The notes under the pieces were generated by a model. The model was not told the DNA's origin and ran no database searches. It saw only the letters and a list, made by a program, of their open reading frames with translations. This document shows, piece after piece, positions 17,242-28,236 of a DNA stretch of 64,000 nucleotides (position 1 is the stretch's first letter; every line of letters begins with the position of its first letter). The translations under genes and the position numbers were made by a program. Source of the DNA: Amphiplicatus metriothermophilus (GTDB lineage: Bacteria > Pseudomonadota > Alphaproteobacteria > Caulobacterales > Parvularculaceae); NCBI RefSeq assembly GCF_900199215.1, contig NZ_FZQA01000007.1, positions 94,160-158,159 on the forward strand, in the 5' to 3' direction.

Positions 17242-18357
17242 ATGAACGATGCGGCGGTCTTGAAGCCTCCCGCGCGGCGACTCCTTCAAATATCGCTGGG
17301 CGACGCCGCCCGTTCCGGCCGCGCCGAATCCGGGCTCGCCGCCGCCATGCGCGCCAGGGGCGGCGAGATCGAAATGCGACTCGTCGGGCAGGGGCGAAAG
17401 CTGAGCATCATTCGGGACGTGCTGACGCAGGCGCCGCGGTTCGATGATTACGACGCCATCCTGACGACCGAATACACGCTCGCCTACGCCGCAGGCCTTC
17501 GGTCCTGGCTTTCGCGCTCGCGGACGCCGGTGATCGTCATCGGCCTCAATCTTTCCCGCTCGGCGATCGCAACGGGCCTTCCGCCCGTCGACCGCATGAT
17601 CGACGCGCCGTTCCGCCGCCTCGCCCTGACGGTCATGCATTCCCGTCACGAAATGGCGCTCTTCCGCGACAAGCACGCGCTCGATCCGGCGCGCATGGCT
17701 TTCGCGTTATGGGGGTTCGACCTGCCGCGCATCAAAAGCCGTCGCTTCGAGGGCGCGCCGCCTTATGTCTGTCTCATCGGAAGAAACAATCGCGATTTCC
17801 GCACGTTCTGCCGCGCGGTCGAGAAGGCGGGCGTGCATGGCGTCATCATCGCGCCGTCCTATGCGGCGTTTGACTTCGAGATTCCCGAAAGCGTTACAGT
17901 GTACCGGGATCTTCCGATGAGCGATTGTCTGGACTGCATCCGCAATGCGCTCGCCAGCATCATTCTCGTCGAGGATGCCTTGCGCGGCGCCGGCCATATA
18001 ACGGCCGTGGCGGCGATGCTGCTTGGCGTCCCGCAGATCTATTCGGACGTTCCGACCCTGCATGACTATTTCGTGAACGGCGCGACCGGCTGGGCGGTTG
18101 CGTTGCGCGATGCGGACGCGGCGGCGGCGGCGATAAACAGCATACGAACGGACAGAGATGAGGCCCGCCGGCGCGCCGCGGTTGCAAAAGCCTACGCCGA
18201 GCGTTGGCTGAGCCACGAAGCCGTTTCGGCGCGTCAGGCCGAACTCGTGACGGGCGTGGTCGAAGGCCGGCCTTTCGAGCCGGTGGACCCTGAATGGCGC
18301 GCGGCGCATGAGGCCCTCGCGCGGCAGACTCCGGCCGGCTTGACCTCGGCGGAATAG
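17242..18357 (+). CDS. Glycosyltransferase-like protein
   Basis: Soluble protein of about 371 residues. The C-terminal half resembles the donor-binding Rossmann domain of GT4-like enzymes: LIGRNNRDFRTFCRAVEKAG, then VYRDLPMSDCLDCIRNALASIILVED and GAGHITAVAAMLLGVPQIYSDV with ATGWAV, which parallels the usual late motif where an acidic residue and Gly-rich stretch bind the sugar nucleotide. A longer in-frame start at 17164 would lie inside the preceding gene, so ATG 17242 is chosen. It follows the permease by 31 nt. Acceptor and sugar are unknown. Confidence 0.55.
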   Translation: MNDAAVLKPPARRLLQISLGDAARSGRAESGLAAAMRARGGEIEMRLVGQGRKLSIIRDVLTQAPRFDDYDAILTTEYTLAYAAGLRSWLSRSRTPVIVIGLNLSRSAIATGLPPVDRMIDAPFRRLALTVMHSRHEMALFRDKHALDPARMAFALWGFDLPRIKSRRFEGAPPYVCLIGRNNRDFRTFCRAVEKAGVHGVIIAPSYAAFDFEIPESVTVYRDLPMSDCLDCIRNALASIILVEDALRGAGHITAVAAMLLGVPQIYSDVPTLHDYFVNGATGWAVALRDADAAAAAINSIRTDRDEARRRAAVAKAYAERWLSHEAVSARQAELVTGVVEGRPFEPVDPEWRAAHEALARQTPAGLTSAE

Positions 18358-18424
18358 AGCCCACATGATGGACCGGCCCGCCAATGACGCGCCGCGATCC
18401 TTCGGCTGAACGGGAGGTTCGAAG

Positions 18425-18865
18425 TTGCGCAAGATCACTACCGCCTTCGCCACCTTCGACGGCGCTTCGGCCCGCGCCTATATTTATGAGAGAGCCAAAA
18501 AGCGCCTGACGCCGCTCGACGGCTTTCCGCTGGAAGGGGCGAGAAAGCCGGAATTCGACAGCGAGCGCCCGCGCGTTTTCCAAAGCGTCGGCGAAATGCG
18601 CAGCGCCGTGGAACCGCAGACCGATCCCGAAAAGGAGCTGGAGCGTGCTTTCGTCGCCGGTGTGGCGAGGCGGCTCGAGGCGGTCAGAAGCAAGGGCGGC
18701 TTCGACCGGCTCATCGTCGCCGCTCCGCCGCGCGTTCTGGGATATTGGCGCGAGGTCGCGCCGTCCTCGCTCGTCAGTGTCGTGAAAAACGAAGTGACAG
18801 GCGATTACGTCAACAAAGATGAGGTCAGCCTGTTGCCGATCGTTGAGGACGCCTTTTGGGGATGA
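18425..18865 (+). CDS. Host-attachment family protein
   Basis: Small soluble protein of 146 residues matching the family named for attachment to host cells (Host_attach, COG5622). The pattern is typical: FATFDGASARAYIYER at the start, PEKELERAFVAGVARRLE in the middle, FDRLIVAAPPRVLGYWRE, then VSVVKNEVTGDYVNKDEVSL. Homologous folds resemble the archaeal release-factor/RNase-like superfamily, and its biochemical role is not settled. The start is TTG with GGGAGG at good spacing upstream. Common in alphaproteobacteria that do not infect hosts, so the name should not be read literally. Confidence 0.8.
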   Translation: MRKITTAFATFDGASARAYIYERAKKRLTPLDGFPLEGARKPEFDSERPRVFQSVGEMRSAVEPQTDPEKELERAFVAGVARRLEAVRSKGGFDRLIVAAPPRVLGYWREVAPSSLVSVVKNEVTGDYVNKDEVSLLPIVEDAFWG

Positions 18866-19017
18866 CGGCCCGCCTCCCGGCGCGGCCGAGCTCGGCCGGC
18901 GAGTTAAAGCCGGCGCCGCGCGATTGAATTCGCCGTCGCGAAGGTCCAAAAGAACCCCGCGCCGTCGGGTCCGTGGTTCCGGACCGGCGCCTGAACAGTA
19001 GCCCGAGGAGGACTTCC

Positions 19018-20205
19018 ATGACTGTTGCGGATCCCATCGTCATCGTCGGCATGGCGAGAACGCCTATCGGCAACTTCCAGGGCGCTTTCGCGGGCGTTCC
19101 CGCGACCGAGCTCGGCGCCCGCGCGATCGGGGCGGCGCTGGAGCGCGCCGGGCTGGAGGCCGAAGCCGTGGACGAGGTGCTGATGGGCTGCGTGCTGCCG
19201 GCGGGCCTTGGCCAGGCGCCGGCGCGGCAGGCCTCGCGCGGGGCGGGAATACCCGATTCCGCAGGCTGCGTGACCGTCAACAAGGTTTGCGGGTCCGGCA
19301 TGAAGGCGGCGATGATCGCGCATGATGAGATCGCGGCGGGCTCGGCCGGCGTCGTCGTCGCCGGCGGGATGGAGTCGATGACGAACGCGCCGCATCTGCT
19401 GCCCTCCGGGCGCAGCGGCATCAAGTTCGGACATGGCGAGATTCTCGATCACATGGCCTGGGACGGGCTCGAAGACGCCTACAGCAAACGCACGGCCATG
19501 GGCGTCTTCGCCGAGAAATGCGCGCGCGAATGGCAGTTCTCTCGCGAGGAGCAGGACGAATTCTCCATGCGCTCGGTCACGCGCGCGCAAAAGGCGGTGA
19601 AAGACGGAACCTTCGCCGACGAGATCGTTCCCGTCGTGGTGACGGAGCGCAAGAGCGCGCACACGGTCTCCGACGACGAAAAGCCCGGCCTTGTCGACGC
19701 CTCGAAAATTCCGTCGCTGCGGCCGGCCTTCGAAAAGGACGGCACGGTGACGGCAGGCTCGTCCTCGGCGATCTCCGACGGCGCGGCGGCGTTCGTCCTC
19801 ATGCGCGCGAGCGAGGCCGAAAGGCGCGGGCTTTCGCCGGTTGCGCGCATCGTCGGCCACGCCACGCACAGCCAGGCGCCGGAATGGTTCACGACGGCGC
19901 CGGTCGATTCCATCCGCAAGCTGCTCACGAAGGTCGGCTGGAGCGCGTCCGAGGTCGATCTTTTCGAGATCAACGAAGCCTTCGCGGTGGTGCCCATGGC
20001 CGCCATGCGCGAACTGAAACTGCCGGCGGAGAAGGTGAATGTCCACGGCGGCGCCATCGCGCTCGGCCACCCGATCGGCGCGTCCGGCGCGCGCATCGTG
20101 GTCACGCTCATCAACGCCCTCAAAAAGACGGGCGGCAAAAAGGGCGTCGCCTCCTTGTGCATCGGCGGCGGCGAGGCGACCAGCCTGGCGGTGGAGCTGG
20201 CGTAG
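19018..20205 (+). CDS. Acetyl-CoA acetyltransferase (thiolase)
   Basis: Thiolase of 395 residues that condenses or cleaves acetoacetyl-CoA and related 3-ketoacyl-CoA. Catalytic Cys is in [10 protein letters not shown] near residue 88; the second-half residues are NEAFAVVP near 317, HPIGASGAR near 348 and the proton-donor Cys in SLCIGGGEA near 379. An upstream in-frame GTG at 18973 is less likely than ATG 19018, which has CGAGGAGG before it. It is followed 29 nt later by glutaryl-CoA dehydrogenase, which suits a lysine/tryptophan degradation route ending in acetoacetyl-CoA. It could instead serve PHB synthesis, but phaB/phaC are not present nearby. Confidence 0.93.
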   Translation: MTVADPIVIVGMARTPIGNFQGAFAGVPATELGARAIGAALERAGLEAEAVDEVLMGCVLPAGLGQAPARQASRGAGIPDSAGCVTVNKVCGSGMKAAMIAHDEIAAGSAGVVVAGGMESMTNAPHLLPSGRSGIKFGHGEILDHMAWDGLEDAYSKRTAMGVFAEKCAREWQFSREEQDEFSMRSVTRAQKAVKDGTFADEIVPVVVTERKSAHTVSDDEKPGLVDASKIPSLRPAFEKDGTVTAGSSSAISDGAAAFVLMRASEAERRGLSPVARIVGHATHSQAPEWFTTAPVDSIRKLLTKVGWSASEVDLFEINEAFAVVPMAAMRELKLPAEKVNVHGGAIALGHPIGASGARIVVTLINALKKTGGKKGVASLCIGGGEATSLAVELA

Positions 20206-20234
20206 GGCGACAGTCGCGGGCGATTGCAAAAACG

Positions 20235-21413
20235 ATGACCGAGAAACAAATCTTCGACTGGCGCGATCCGTTGCATCTTGATGATCAGCTCACGGACGAG
20301 GAGCGTCTCGTCCGCGACGCGGCGCGGGGGTACGCGCAAGGCAAGCTGCTGCCGCGCGTCATTGAGGCGAACCGCGAGGAGCGCTTCGACCGCGAGATCA
20401 TGACCGAGATGGGCGCGCAGGGCCTGCTCGGCGCGACGGTTTCGGAGGACTATGGCGGGGGCGGAGCGAGTCACGTCGCTTACGGGCTCATCGCGCGCGA
20501 GATCGAGCGGGTCGATTCCGGTTACCGCTCGGCGATGTCGGTGCAGTCCTCGCTGGTCATGTATCCGATCGAGGCGTTCGGAACGGAAGATCAGAAGAAG
20601 AAATATCTCCCGAGACTGGCGACGGGCGAGATGATCGGCTGCTTCGGGCTGACCGAGCCCGACGGCGGGTCCGATCCCGGGGCGATGCGCACGAAAGCGG
20701 AGAAAGTCTCCGGCGGCTACAGGCTCACCGGCGCCAAGACGTGGATCACCAATTCGCCGATCGCGGACATCGCGCTCGTCTGGGCGAAGCTGGACGGCGA
20801 CATCCGCGGCTTCATCGTCGAGCGCGGGACGAAGGGCTTCGAGACGCCGGCGATCAAGGGCAAGCTCAGCTTGCGCGCCTCGATCACCGGCGAGATCGCG
20901 CTGGACGACGCGGTCGTGCCGGAAGAAAGCCTCCTGCCGACCGTGCGCGGGCTGAGGGGGCCGTTCTCCTGCCTCAACAAGGCGCGCTACGGCATCTCCT
21001 GGGGGGCGATGGGCGCGGCGGAGTTCTGCTTCATGGCGGCGCGCGACTACGCGCTCGAGCGCAAGGTGTTCGGCAAGCCCATCGCAGCGACCCAGCTCGT
21101 GCAGAAAAAGCTCGCCGACATGGAGACGGAGATCGCGCTCGGCCTGCAGGGCGCGCTGCGGCTCGGCCGATTGCTCGACGAAGGCGCATTCATTCCCGAA
21201 GCCGTCTCCATGATGAAGCGCAACAATTGCGGCAAGGCGCTGGAGATCGCCCGCGCCGCGCGCGACATTCACGGCGGCAACGGCATCTCGGAGGAATATC
21301 ACGTGATGCGCCACGTGATGAACCTCGAGACCGTCAACACCTATGAGGGCACCCACGACATCCACGCCCTCATCCTCGGGCGCGCCATCACCGGTCATCA
21401 GGCGTTTCAGTAG
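20235..21413 (+). CDS. gcdH: Glutaryl-CoA dehydrogenase
   Basis: Acyl-CoA dehydrogenase of 392 residues that oxidises and decarboxylates glutaryl-CoA to crotonyl-CoA. The start region [27 protein letters not shown] is the GCDH N-terminus, and [19 protein letters not shown] binds FAD. The C-terminal [21 protein letters not shown] carries the catalytic Glu and the GCDH-specific YEGTHDIH pattern. ATG 20235 is chosen; a much longer upstream open frame overlaps the thiolase gene in another frame and is not coding. Co-oriented with the thiolase. Ends 8 nt before the convergent DUF924 gene. Confidence 0.95.
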   Translation: MTEKQIFDWRDPLHLDDQLTDEERLVRDAARGYAQGKLLPRVIEANREERFDREIMTEMGAQGLLGATVSEDYGGGGASHVAYGLIAREIERVDSGYRSAMSVQSSLVMYPIEAFGTEDQKKKYLPRLATGEMIGCFGLTEPDGGSDPGAMRTKAEKVSGGYRLTGAKTWITNSPIADIALVWAKLDGDIRGFIVERGTKGFETPAIKGKLSLRASITGEIALDDAVVPEESLLPTVRGLRGPFSCLNKARYGISWGAMGAAEFCFMAARDYALERKVFGKPIAATQLVQKKLADMETEIALGLQGALRLGRLLDEGAFIPEAVSMMKRNNCGKALEIARAARDIHGGNGISEEYHVMRHVMNLETVNTYEGTHDIHALILGRAITGHQAFQ

Positions 21414-21421
21414 GGCGTGTT

Positions 21422-21970
21422 TCAGCCCGAAAAGCCGCCCGCCTCGAGAAAGGCGAGCTCCTCGGGCGTCGAGGCGCGGCCGAGGCAGGCGTTGCGGTGG
21501 GGAAAGCGCCCGAACCGCGCGATGACGTCGGCATGCAGGCGGGCGAATTTCGCGTATTCCTCATCGCCCAAAGCCTCGATCAGTTCGACGGCGCGCGCCT
21601 GGTCCGCCGGGTCTTCCGAGTGCTCGAATGGCATATAGAAAAAGACTCGCAAGGATTCGTCCGCCTGCCGATCGAAACCGCGCCGGATCGCGGCGCCGGC
21701 GACGCGGCGCGCCAGACCGTCCGTGGCGAAGGCGTGCGCAGACCCGCGATACATGTTGCGCGGAAACTGGTCGAGGAGAAGGACAAGCGCGAGCGCGCCC
21801 CCGGAGCTTTCCTCCCACGCGGCGCGCTCGCCGCGGGCCGCCGCGTGATGGAGCGCCTCGAAGCGGCGGCGGATCTCCTCGTCGAAGGCGGCGTCTTTTT
21901 TGAACCAGGCTTTCGGCCCGGCCTCGCGCCAGAATCCGACGACCTCGCCGGGATCGATTTCTTCCGTCAT
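21422..21970 (-). CDS. DUF924 family protein
   Basis: Soluble protein of 182 residues matching DUF924, an all-alpha family of unknown function resembling TPR-like folds. Recognisable parts: FWREAGPKAWFKKDAAFDEEIRRRF at the start and LVLLLDQFPRNMYRGSAHAFATDGLA in the middle, then the late FPHRNACLGR pattern. A longer frame continues upstream over the glycerol-kinase gene but the family start is the ATG at 21970. It begins 14 nt after the glycerol-kinase stop on the same strand, so the two probably form an operon. Confidence 0.88.
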   Translation of the reverse strand: MTEEIDPGEVVGFWREAGPKAWFKKDAAFDEEIRRRFEALHHAAARGERAAWEESSGGALALVLLLDQFPRNMYRGSAHAFATDGLARRVAGAAIRRGFDRQADESLRVFFYMPFEHSEDPADQARAVELIEALGDEEYAKFARLHADVIARFGRFPHRNACLGRASTPEELAFLEAGGFSG

Positions 21971-21984
21971 CGCGCGTTTCTCCC

Positions 21985-23469
21985 TCAGGCCAGTGCGCGG
22001 CGCACGGCCTTGCGCCATCCTTCGATCAGGCGCGCGCGCTCGCCTTCCGACATTCGCGGCTCGAAGCGCGCCGCGCGCCGCCAGATCGCGGCGACATCGT
22101 CGGTCGATCCGTAAAGGCCCGTCTTGAGGCCGGCGAGAAAGGCCGCGCCCAGCGCCGTCGTCTCCATCACTTCCGGCCGCTCCACGGGCAGCTCCAGCAA
22201 GTCGGCGAGAAACTGCATCAGCCAGGCGTTCGCAGTCATGCCGCCGTCTACCCTGAGCGCATCCGGCTTCACGCCGTCGGCCTCGATGGCGGCGAGAAGA
22301 TCCGTAGTCTGATAGACGACCGATTCGAGCGCGGCGCGCGCCAGTTCCGCCGGGCCGGAGGCGCGGGTGAGCCCGCAGATGAGCCCGCGCGCCTCCGGCG
22401 CCCAGTGGGGTGCGCCAAGTCCTGTGAAGGCGGGCACCAGGTAGACGCCGCGATTGTCCGGGATTGAGCGCGCCAGCGTTTCGGACTCCCCCGCCGTCTC
22501 GATGATTCCCAGTCCGTCGCGCAGCCACTGGACCGCCGCGCCGGCGACGAAAATCGACCCTTCTATGGCATAGGAAGTCTGGCCGTCGAGACGGCAAGCG
22601 ATGGTGCTCAAAAGGTTGTTCTTCGAAAGGATGAACTGATCGCCCGTGTGCGTCAGAACGAAGCAGCCGGTGCCGTAGGTGCTCTTGATCGCGCCGGGCG
22701 CGAAGCAGGCCTGGCCGATGGCGGCGGCCTGCTGGTCGCCGGCGACGCCGCGGATGGGGATGGGCCGTCCGAACAGCGCGGGGTCCGTCTCGCCGAAATC
22801 CGCCGCGCAGTCGAGAACCGCGGGCAGGAGGCTTCGCGGAACGCCGAAAAGCGCGAGCAGTTCGTCGTCCCATTCGTTCCGGTTTATGTCGAACAGGCTG
22901 GTGCGCGCCGCATTCGTGGCGTCGGTCGCATGAACGCGCCCGCCCGTCAGGCGCCAGATGAGGAAGCTGTCCACCGTGCCGAAGGCGAGGCGGCCGGCTT
23001 CGGCCGCGCGCCGGGCGTCGTCGACATGGTCGAGAATCCAGGCGATCTTGGTCGCAGAGAAGTAAGGATCGAGCAGAAGCCCGGTGCGCGCACGGATCAT
23101 ATCTTCGGCGCCTTCGCGATTCAGCCGCGCGCAATGATCGGCTGTGCGCCGGTCCTGCCAGACGATTGCGTTATGGATGGACTTTCCGCCGTCGCGTTCC
23201 CAGACGAGGGTGGTCTCGCGCTGGTTGGTCACGCCGATGGCGGCGACTCTTCCGCCTTTCGCCTCGGCTTCGGCGAGGGCCTGGCGCGCGGTTTCCAGCG
23301 TAGTCGACCAGATCGCTTCCGCATTGTGCTCGACCCAGCCGTCGGCGGGGTAAAGCTGCGGAAATTCCGCCTGGGCGAGAGCGACGATGCGGGCGGCGCG
23401 GTCGAAGACGATCGCGCGGCTCGACGTAGTGCCCTGATCGATCGCGAGAAGCAAAGGTTTTGCGGGCAT
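21985..23469 (-). CDS. glpK: Glycerol kinase
   Basis: FGGY-family kinase of 494 residues that phosphorylates glycerol to glycerol-3-phosphate in the cytosol. The N-terminal phosphate loop is [15 protein letters not shown]; the substrate region contains [15 protein letters not shown] and IVWQDRRT; later [25 protein letters not shown] and the FGGY signature region [18 protein letters not shown] are present. The start is ATG 23469, where the family N-terminus begins; the upstream extension is not conserved. No glpD, glpF or glpR is next to it. The downstream gene is DUF924. Confidence 0.95.
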   Translation of the reverse strand: MPAKPLLLAIDQGTTSSRAIVFDRAARIVALAQAEFPQLYPADGWVEHNAEAIWSTTLETARQALAEAEAKGGRVAAIGVTNQRETTLVWERDGGKSIHNAIVWQDRRTADHCARLNREGAEDMIRARTGLLLDPYFSATKIAWILDHVDDARRAAEAGRLAFGTVDSFLIWRLTGGRVHATDATNAARTSLFDINRNEWDDELLALFGVPRSLLPAVLDCAADFGETDPALFGRPIPIRGVAGDQQAAAIGQACFAPGAIKSTYGTGCFVLTHTGDQFILSKNNLLSTIACRLDGQTSYAIEGSIFVAGAAVQWLRDGLGIIETAGESETLARSIPDNRGVYLVPAFTGLGAPHWAPEARGLICGLTRASGPAELARAALESVVYQTTDLLAAIEADGVKPDALRVDGGMTANAWLMQFLADLLELPVERPEVMETTALGAAFLAGLKTGLYGSTDDVAAIWRRAARFEPRMSEGERARLIEGWRKAVRRALA

Positions 23470-23549
23470 CGGCGCTCCCTTGCGGCTTGACCGGGCATCA
23501 TCGCCTTCGCCGGTCGTCCTTGTCCATGCCCGCGCGCAATGGCGGCGCC

Positions 23550-24470
23550 TCAGCGGCGCTGCGCGAAACCGGCTAGGACTTCGCAGAACCAGCGGCCCGC
23601 CGTCAGGGCCGTGAGGTCGCTCGCGTCGAGCGACGGGTCGAACTCCGTCAGATCGACCGCGCGCACCTTGGGATGGGCGCCGGCCGCGCGCGCCGCGGCG
23701 AAGAAGTCGCGGACGGGAAGGCCGCCGGCCCGCGCGCCGGGCGCGCCCGGACATTGCGCCCGGTCGATCACGTCGATGTCGAAATCCACATAGATGGCCT
23801 CGCAACGGGCTGAGAGACGAACGAGCGCCCGTTTGACCAGCGTCGCGGCGCTGGCCTCGAAACAGTCCGTGATCGTATGAACGCCGATCCCGGCCGCCTT
23901 CGCCGTCTCGTGCATCCGCCTCGTATTGGCGAAGGGGGCGAGGCCGATCTGCACGATGTTCTCTCCCGGCAGGCCGTCGTCGAGAAGCGCGCGCACGGGA
24001 TTGCCGTTGGTCAGACCGCAGTCGAGGTCGCGCAGATCGAAATGCGCGTCAAGCGTGACTAGCCCGATCTTCGAAAGATCCGCGCCGAGGCCGTGAACGC
24101 CTGGCCGTGTGAGCGCATTGTTGCCGCCGGCGAGAACGACGAGTCTGTGCGCATCGACCGCACGGCGGACTGCCTCGACGATCAGCGGAAAGGACTGCTC
24201 CGGCGTCAGGGTCTTCAGGGCGAGATCGCCGTAATCGGCCACAGGAAGCGCCGACAGATCGGTCTCGCTCTCAACATCGTAGACGGAAAATCGTCGCAGG
24301 ACCTCGCGCAGAATCTTCGGCGCGAGGTCGCAACGACCAGGGGTGAGCGATTTCTCGCTCTGCGGCGCGCCGATCAACGCAAGCGGACAATCGGCGACGC
24401 CCGGCGTCAGCAGCAGATCGGCTGCGGCGCGCCAGCCGCGGCATTCCGAGGCGTCATGTTCCTGCCCCAT
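23550..24470 (-). CDS. hutG: Formimidoylglutamase, arginase family
   Basis: Ureohydrolase-family protein of 306 residues, expected to hydrolyse N-formimidoyl-glutamate to glutamate and formamide, the last step of histidine degradation. The metal-binding motifs DAHFDLR (residues 141-147) and DFDIDVID are conserved. The first motif, normally GGxH, is GGNN (residues 115-118), so one usual Mn-binding His is Asn. The ATG at 24470 is chosen; the frame extends to 24548 but would run through the HutC-type operator. It is transcribed away from hutI-hutC-hutU-hutH, from a shared 122-nt region. A related agmatinase-like activity is less likely given the context. Confidence 0.8.
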   Translation of the reverse strand: MGQEHDASECRGWRAAADLLLTPGVADCPLALIGAPQSEKSLTPGRCDLAPKILREVLRRFSVYDVESETDLSALPVADYGDLALKTLTPEQSFPLIVEAVRRAVDAHRLVVLAGGNNALTRPGVHGLGADLSKIGLVTLDAHFDLRDLDCGLTNGNPVRALLDDGLPGENIVQIGLAPFANTRRMHETAKAAGIGVHTITDCFEASAATLVKRALVRLSARCEAIYVDFDIDVIDRAQCPGAPGARAGGLPVRDFFAAARAAGAHPKVRAVDLTEFDPSLDASDLTALTAGRWFCEVLAGFAQRR

Positions 24471-24533
24471 AGAAGCCTCCCCGAAAGAAGCACTGGAAGA
24501 AGCGCGGTTGCAGCCCTCTTCCGGCAGGTCTAT

Positions 24534-24551
24534 AAGCTGTATATACAACTT
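24534..24551. promoter_or_regulatory. HutC-type operator between hutG and hutI
   Basis: An 18-bp near-perfect palindrome, AAGCTGTATATACAACTT (one mismatched pair), with a perfect 10-bp core TGTATATACA at 24538-24547. It lies between divergent hutG and hutI. The core matches the known binding pattern of HutC-type GntR repressors, and a hutC gene is encoded downstream. Expected to be released from repressor by urocanate. Confidence 0.85.
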
Positions 24552-24592
24552 GCCGCCGGCTTGTCATAGCCCTTTGGAGCGCCGCGCGCTGC

Positions 24593-25819
24593 ATGTGGGA
24601 CCAACTTTATCTTGATCTCCATCTCGCCGTCATGACCGAGGGCGGCGCAGCCTATGGCGCGATCCGTAACGGCGCGCTCGCGGTGACGGACGGACGCATC
24701 GCCTACGCCGGGCGTGCGCGCGACCTGCCGGGAGCGCCGGAGACGCTCGCGACGCGCGTCGAACGGCTGGGCGGCTCCTGGGTCACGCCGGGGCTTATTG
24801 ACTGCCACACCCATCTCGTCTTCGCCGGATCGCGCGCTGGCGAGTTCGAAATGCGTCTTGAGGGCGCGCAGTATGAGGAGATCGCGCGCGCCGGCGGCGG
24901 CATACTTTCGACCGTGCGCGCAACTCGCGCGGCGAGCGCCGAGGCGCTCGTCGCGGCGGCGCGTCCGCGACTCGAGGCGATGATCCGCGCCGGCGTCACG
25001 ACCGTTGAGATAAAGTCCGGATACGGACTTGAAACCGAGACGGAGTTCGCCATGCTGGAAGCGGCGACCCGGCTGGGAGCGGCGTGCGGCGTGCGAGTAC
25101 GGCGGACGTTTCTCGCCATGCACGCCCTGCCGCCGGAGCATAAAGATCGGCGAGCGGATTACGTGCGCCTCGTCTGCGAGGAAATGTTGCCCGAGGCGAA
25201 AGCGCGCGGGCTGGTCGACGCCGTCGACGCCTATTGCGAAACGATCGGCTTTACGCCGGAGGAGGTCGAAAGGCTGTTCGAGACGGCGCGCGCGCTCGGC
25301 CTGCCCGTCAGGCTCCATGCGGAGCAACTGTCCGATCTCGGCGGCGCCGGACTTGCGGCGCGTTACGGCGCGCTGTCGGCCGATCACCTGGAGTACATCA
25401 GCGAAGACGACGTCGCGGCGATGGCGCGCGCGGGAACAGTCGCCGTGCTGCTGCCCGGGGCCTATTACTTTCTCAACGAAAAGCGTCGCCCGCCCATAGA
25501 ACTGTTCCGTAAGCACAAGGTGGCGATGGCCGTGGCGACGGACTGCAATCCGGGCACCGCGCCTATTGTCTCGCCGACGCTCGCCATGAACATGACCTGC
25601 GTGCTGTTCGGCCTGACGCCGGAAGAAGCGCTGGCCGGGATGACGCGCAACGCCGCGAAGGCGCTGGGCCTTCAGCGCGAGACCGGCGCGCTCGAGCCCG
25701 GAAAGGCCGCCGATTTCGCCGTCTGGCGGGTGAACGAGCCCGCCGAGCTTTCATACTGGATCGGCGCGGCCGCGCCGGCGCTGGTCGTCGCCGGCGGGCG
25801 GGAGGTTCATCGCGCATGA
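24593..25819 (+). CDS. hutI: Imidazolonepropionase
   Basis: Metal-dependent amidohydrolase of 408 residues that opens imidazolone-5-propionate to N-formimidoyl-glutamate. Metal site and family motifs: [27 protein letters not shown] near residue 62 with Hx[14 protein letters not shown] near 140, [12 protein letters not shown] near 238 and [13 protein letters not shown] near 305. Length and motifs are those of HutI. It overlaps hutC by 4 nt and starts the hutI-hutC-hutU-hutH operon right after the HutC-type operator. Confidence 0.95.
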   Translation: MWDQLYLDLHLAVMTEGGAAYGAIRNGALAVTDGRIAYAGRARDLPGAPETLATRVERLGGSWVTPGLIDCHTHLVFAGSRAGEFEMRLEGAQYEEIARAGGGILSTVRATRAASAEALVAAARPRLEAMIRAGVTTVEIKSGYGLETETEFAMLEAATRLGAACGVRVRRTFLAMHALPPEHKDRRADYVRLVCEEMLPEAKARGLVDAVDAYCETIGFTPEEVERLFETARALGLPVRLHAEQLSDLGGAGLAARYGALSADHLEYISEDDVAAMARAGTVAVLLPGAYYFLNEKRRPPIELFRKHKVAMAVATDCNPGTAPIVSPTLAMNMTCVLFGLTPEEALAGMTRNAAKALGLQRETGALEPGKAADFAVWRVNEPAELSYWIGAAAPALVVAGGREVHRA

Positions 25820-26553
25820 CCGCCACGCCGCTGTATAAGAAAGTCAAAAACCACATTCTCGCGCGCATCGAGAACGGCGATCTGCCGGTGGACGCGCGCG
25901 CGCCGTCGGAGGCGGAGCTTGTTCAGACCCTCGGCGTGTCGCGCATGACCGCGAACCGGGCGCTCAACGAACTCGCGAAGGAAGGCCTGCTCGTGCGCAT
26001 CGCCGGCAGCGGCACCTTCGTCGCCGACCGGCGCGCGCGGGGCGAACTTTTCGCGCTGCGCGACATCGCCGTCGAGCTCGCAGAGCGCGGGCATGAACAT
26101 TCCGCAGACGTCCTTGTTCAGGAGAAGGTCGCGGCCTCGCGCGAGGCCGCAGAGGCGTTCGATGAGTCGCCCGGCGCGCCGTTGATCCGCGCGCGCGTGC
26201 TGCACCGACGCGACGGCGAGCCGGTGCTTCTTGAAGACCGCCTCGTCAACGCCGCCGTCGCGCCGGGCTATCTTGACGCCGACCTCGCGAGAACCACGAG
26301 CTATCAGTATCTCTCAAGCATCGCGTTGCCGGAGAAGGTCGAACATGTGGTGCGAGCCGCGGCCGCGCCCGCCGACATCGCGCGTCGGCTCGCCGTCCCT
26401 GTCGGCGCGCCGCTTTTGATCGTGCGCCGGCGCACCTGGTCGCGCGGCCGCGTCGTCTCGACGGCGACGCTTCATTACGCGGGCGACCGCTACGAACTGT
26501 CCGGCGTTTTCGGGCCCGACGGCGCCGGCCGGGCGCCCAACCGAAAGAGGTGA
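25816..26553 (+). CDS. hutC: Histidine utilization repressor, GntR/HutC family
   Basis: Regulator of 245 residues. The N-terminal winged helix (residues about 5-75: [59 protein letters not shown]) is followed by a UTRA ligand domain (about 95-235) in which urocanate is the expected inducer. It lies in the operon it is expected to control, overlapping hutI by 4 nt (ATGA) and ending 3 nt before hutU, so it should be autoregulated through the site at 24534-24551. Confidence 0.93.
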   Translation: MTATPLYKKVKNHILARIENGDLPVDARAPSEAELVQTLGVSRMTANRALNELAKEGLLVRIAGSGTFVADRRARGELFALRDIAVELAERGHEHSADVLVQEKVAASREAAEAFDESPGAPLIRARVLHRRDGEPVLLEDRLVNAAVAPGYLDADLARTTSYQYLSSIALPEKVEHVVRAAAAPADIARRLAVPVGAPLLIVRRRTWSRGRVVSTATLHYAGDRYELSGVFGPDGAGRAPNRKR

Positions 26554-26556
26554 GTC

Positions 26557-28236
26557 ATGAGCGAACGCCGTTTCGCCAACGCCCGCACGGTGCGTCCCCG
26601 GAAAGGACCGAAAATCAAGGCCAGATACTGGACCACGGAAGCGCCGGTCCGGATGCTGATGAACAATCTCTCGCCTGACGTCGCCGAGCGCCCTGAAGAG
26701 CTCGTGGTCTATGGGGGCGTCGGGCGGGCCGCGCGGGACTGGGCTTGTTTCGACAAGATCGTCGAGACGCTGGAGCGGCTTGAAGAGGACGAAACCCTGC
26801 TCGTCCAGTCGGGCAAGCCCGTCGGCGTGTTCAAGACCCACGCCGACGCGCCGCGCGTCCTCATCGCCAATTCCAATCTCGTGCCGCGATGGGCGACTTG
26901 GGCTCATTTCAGCGAGCTCGACCGCAAGGGCCTCATGATGTACGGCCAGATGACCGCTGGCTCCTGGATCTATATCGGCTCTCAGGGCATCGTTCAGGGT
27001 ACGTATGAAACATTCAAGGAGGCGGGACGACGCCATTACGGCGGCGACCTCAGGGGCCGCTGGATCCTGACCGCCGGGCTTGGCGGCATGGGCGGCGCGC
27101 AGCCGCTCGCCGCGGTCATGGCCGGCGCGTGCTCGCTCGTCGTGGAATGCGATCCTGAGCGCATCGCCTTTCGTCAGCGAACAGGCTATCTGGACGAACG
27201 GACGGAAAGCCTGGACGAAGCGCTCGTCATGATCGAACGCTGGACGGCTGCGGGCGAAGCGAAATCCGTCGGGCTTCTCGGCAACGCCGCCGACACCGTT
27301 CCCGAGCTCTATCGCCGCGGCGTCAGACCCGATCTGGTGACGGACCAGACTTCGGCGCATGATCCCGTCAACGGTTATCTGCCGAAGGGATGGAGCCTCG
27401 GCGAGTGGCGCGAAAGGCGCGAGCGCGACCCGAAGGCGGTCGAGCGCGCAGCTCGTGCGTCGATGCGCGAGCATGTCGCGGCGATGGTCGCCTACTGGAA
27501 CGACAGCGTTCCCGTCGTCGATTACGGCAACAACATTCGCCAGGTCGCGAAGGAGGAAGGGCTCGAAGACGCCTTCGCCTTTCCGGGCTTCGTGCCGGCC
27601 TATATTCGCCCGCTATTCTGTCGCGGGATCGGACCGTTCCGTTGGGCGGCGCTGTCAGGCGATCCCGAGGACATCTATCGCACCGACGAGAAGGTGAAAG
27701 AGCTGACCCCGGACGATCCGCATCTCCATCAATGGCTCGACATGGCGCGCCGGCGCATCCGATTTCAGGAGCTGCCGGCGCGCATCTGCTGGGTCGGGCT
27801 CGGCCAGCGCCATCGTCTCGGCCTCGCCTTCAACGAGATGGTCGCGAAAGGCGAGCTCAAGGCGCCGGTGGTCATCGGGCGCGATCATCTCGACTCCGGT
27901 TCGGTGGCGAGCCCCAATCGCGAGACCGAAGGCATGAAGGACGGCTCCGACGCAGTCTCCGACTGGCCGATTCTGAACGCCCTGCTCAACACGGCGTCTG
28001 GAGCGACCTGGGTGTCGTTCCATCATGGCGGCGGCGTCGGCATGGGGTTTTCCCAGCACGCCGGAGTCGTCATCGTCGCCGACGGGACGCAGGCCGCCGC
28101 GCGTCGTCTCGCGCGAGTGCTGTGGAACGATCCGGCGACGGGGGTGATGCGTCACGCCGACGCCGGCTATGAAGATGCGATCGCCTGCGCGCGCGCCCAC
28201 GGCCTCGACCTGCCGATGATCGGAGGGGGCGCATGA
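26557..28236 (+). CDS. hutU: Urocanate hydratase
   Basis: Cytosolic enzyme of 559 residues that adds water to urocanate to give imidazolonepropionate, using tightly bound NAD as an electrophile. Highly conserved segments are visible: [27 protein letters not shown] near residue 35, [22 protein letters not shown] near 170 (NAD site), and [25 protein letters not shown] near 480 with the [16 protein letters not shown] pattern. Length is standard. A GAAAGAGGTGAG stretch precedes the start, and it overlaps hutH by 4 nt. Confidence 0.97.
   Translation: MSERRFANARTVRPRKGPKIKARYWTTEAPVRMLMNNLSPDVAERPEELVVYGGVGRAARDWACFDKIVETLERLEEDETLLVQSGKPVGVFKTHADAPRVLIANSNLVPRWATWAHFSELDRKGLMMYGQMTAGSWIYIGSQGIVQGTYETFKEAGRRHYGGDLRGRWILTAGLGGMGGAQPLAAVMAGACSLVVECDPERIAFRQRTGYLDERTESLDEALVMIERWTAAGEAKSVGLLGNAADTVPELYRRGVRPDLVTDQTSAHDPVNGYLPKGWSLGEWRERRERDPKAVERAARASMREHVAAMVAYWNDSVPVVDYGNNIRQVAKEEGLEDAFAFPGFVPAYIRPLFCRGIGPFRWAALSGDPEDIYRTDEKVKELTPDDPHLHQWLDMARRRIRFQELPARICWVGLGQRHRLGLAFNEMVAKGELKAPVVIGRDHLDSGSVASPNRETEGMKDGSDAVSDWPILNALLNTASGATWVSFHHGGGVGMGFSQHAGVVIVADGTQAAARRLARVLWNDPATGVMRHADAGYEDAIACARAHGLDLPMIGGGA

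Noticed and set aside
19479..21398. Minus-strand open frame of 639 codons over the thiolase and glutaryl-CoA dehydrogenase genes
   Set aside because: It runs antisense to two clear genes; its length reflects high GC and few stop codons, and the protein is rich in Arg, His and Ala without a known motif.
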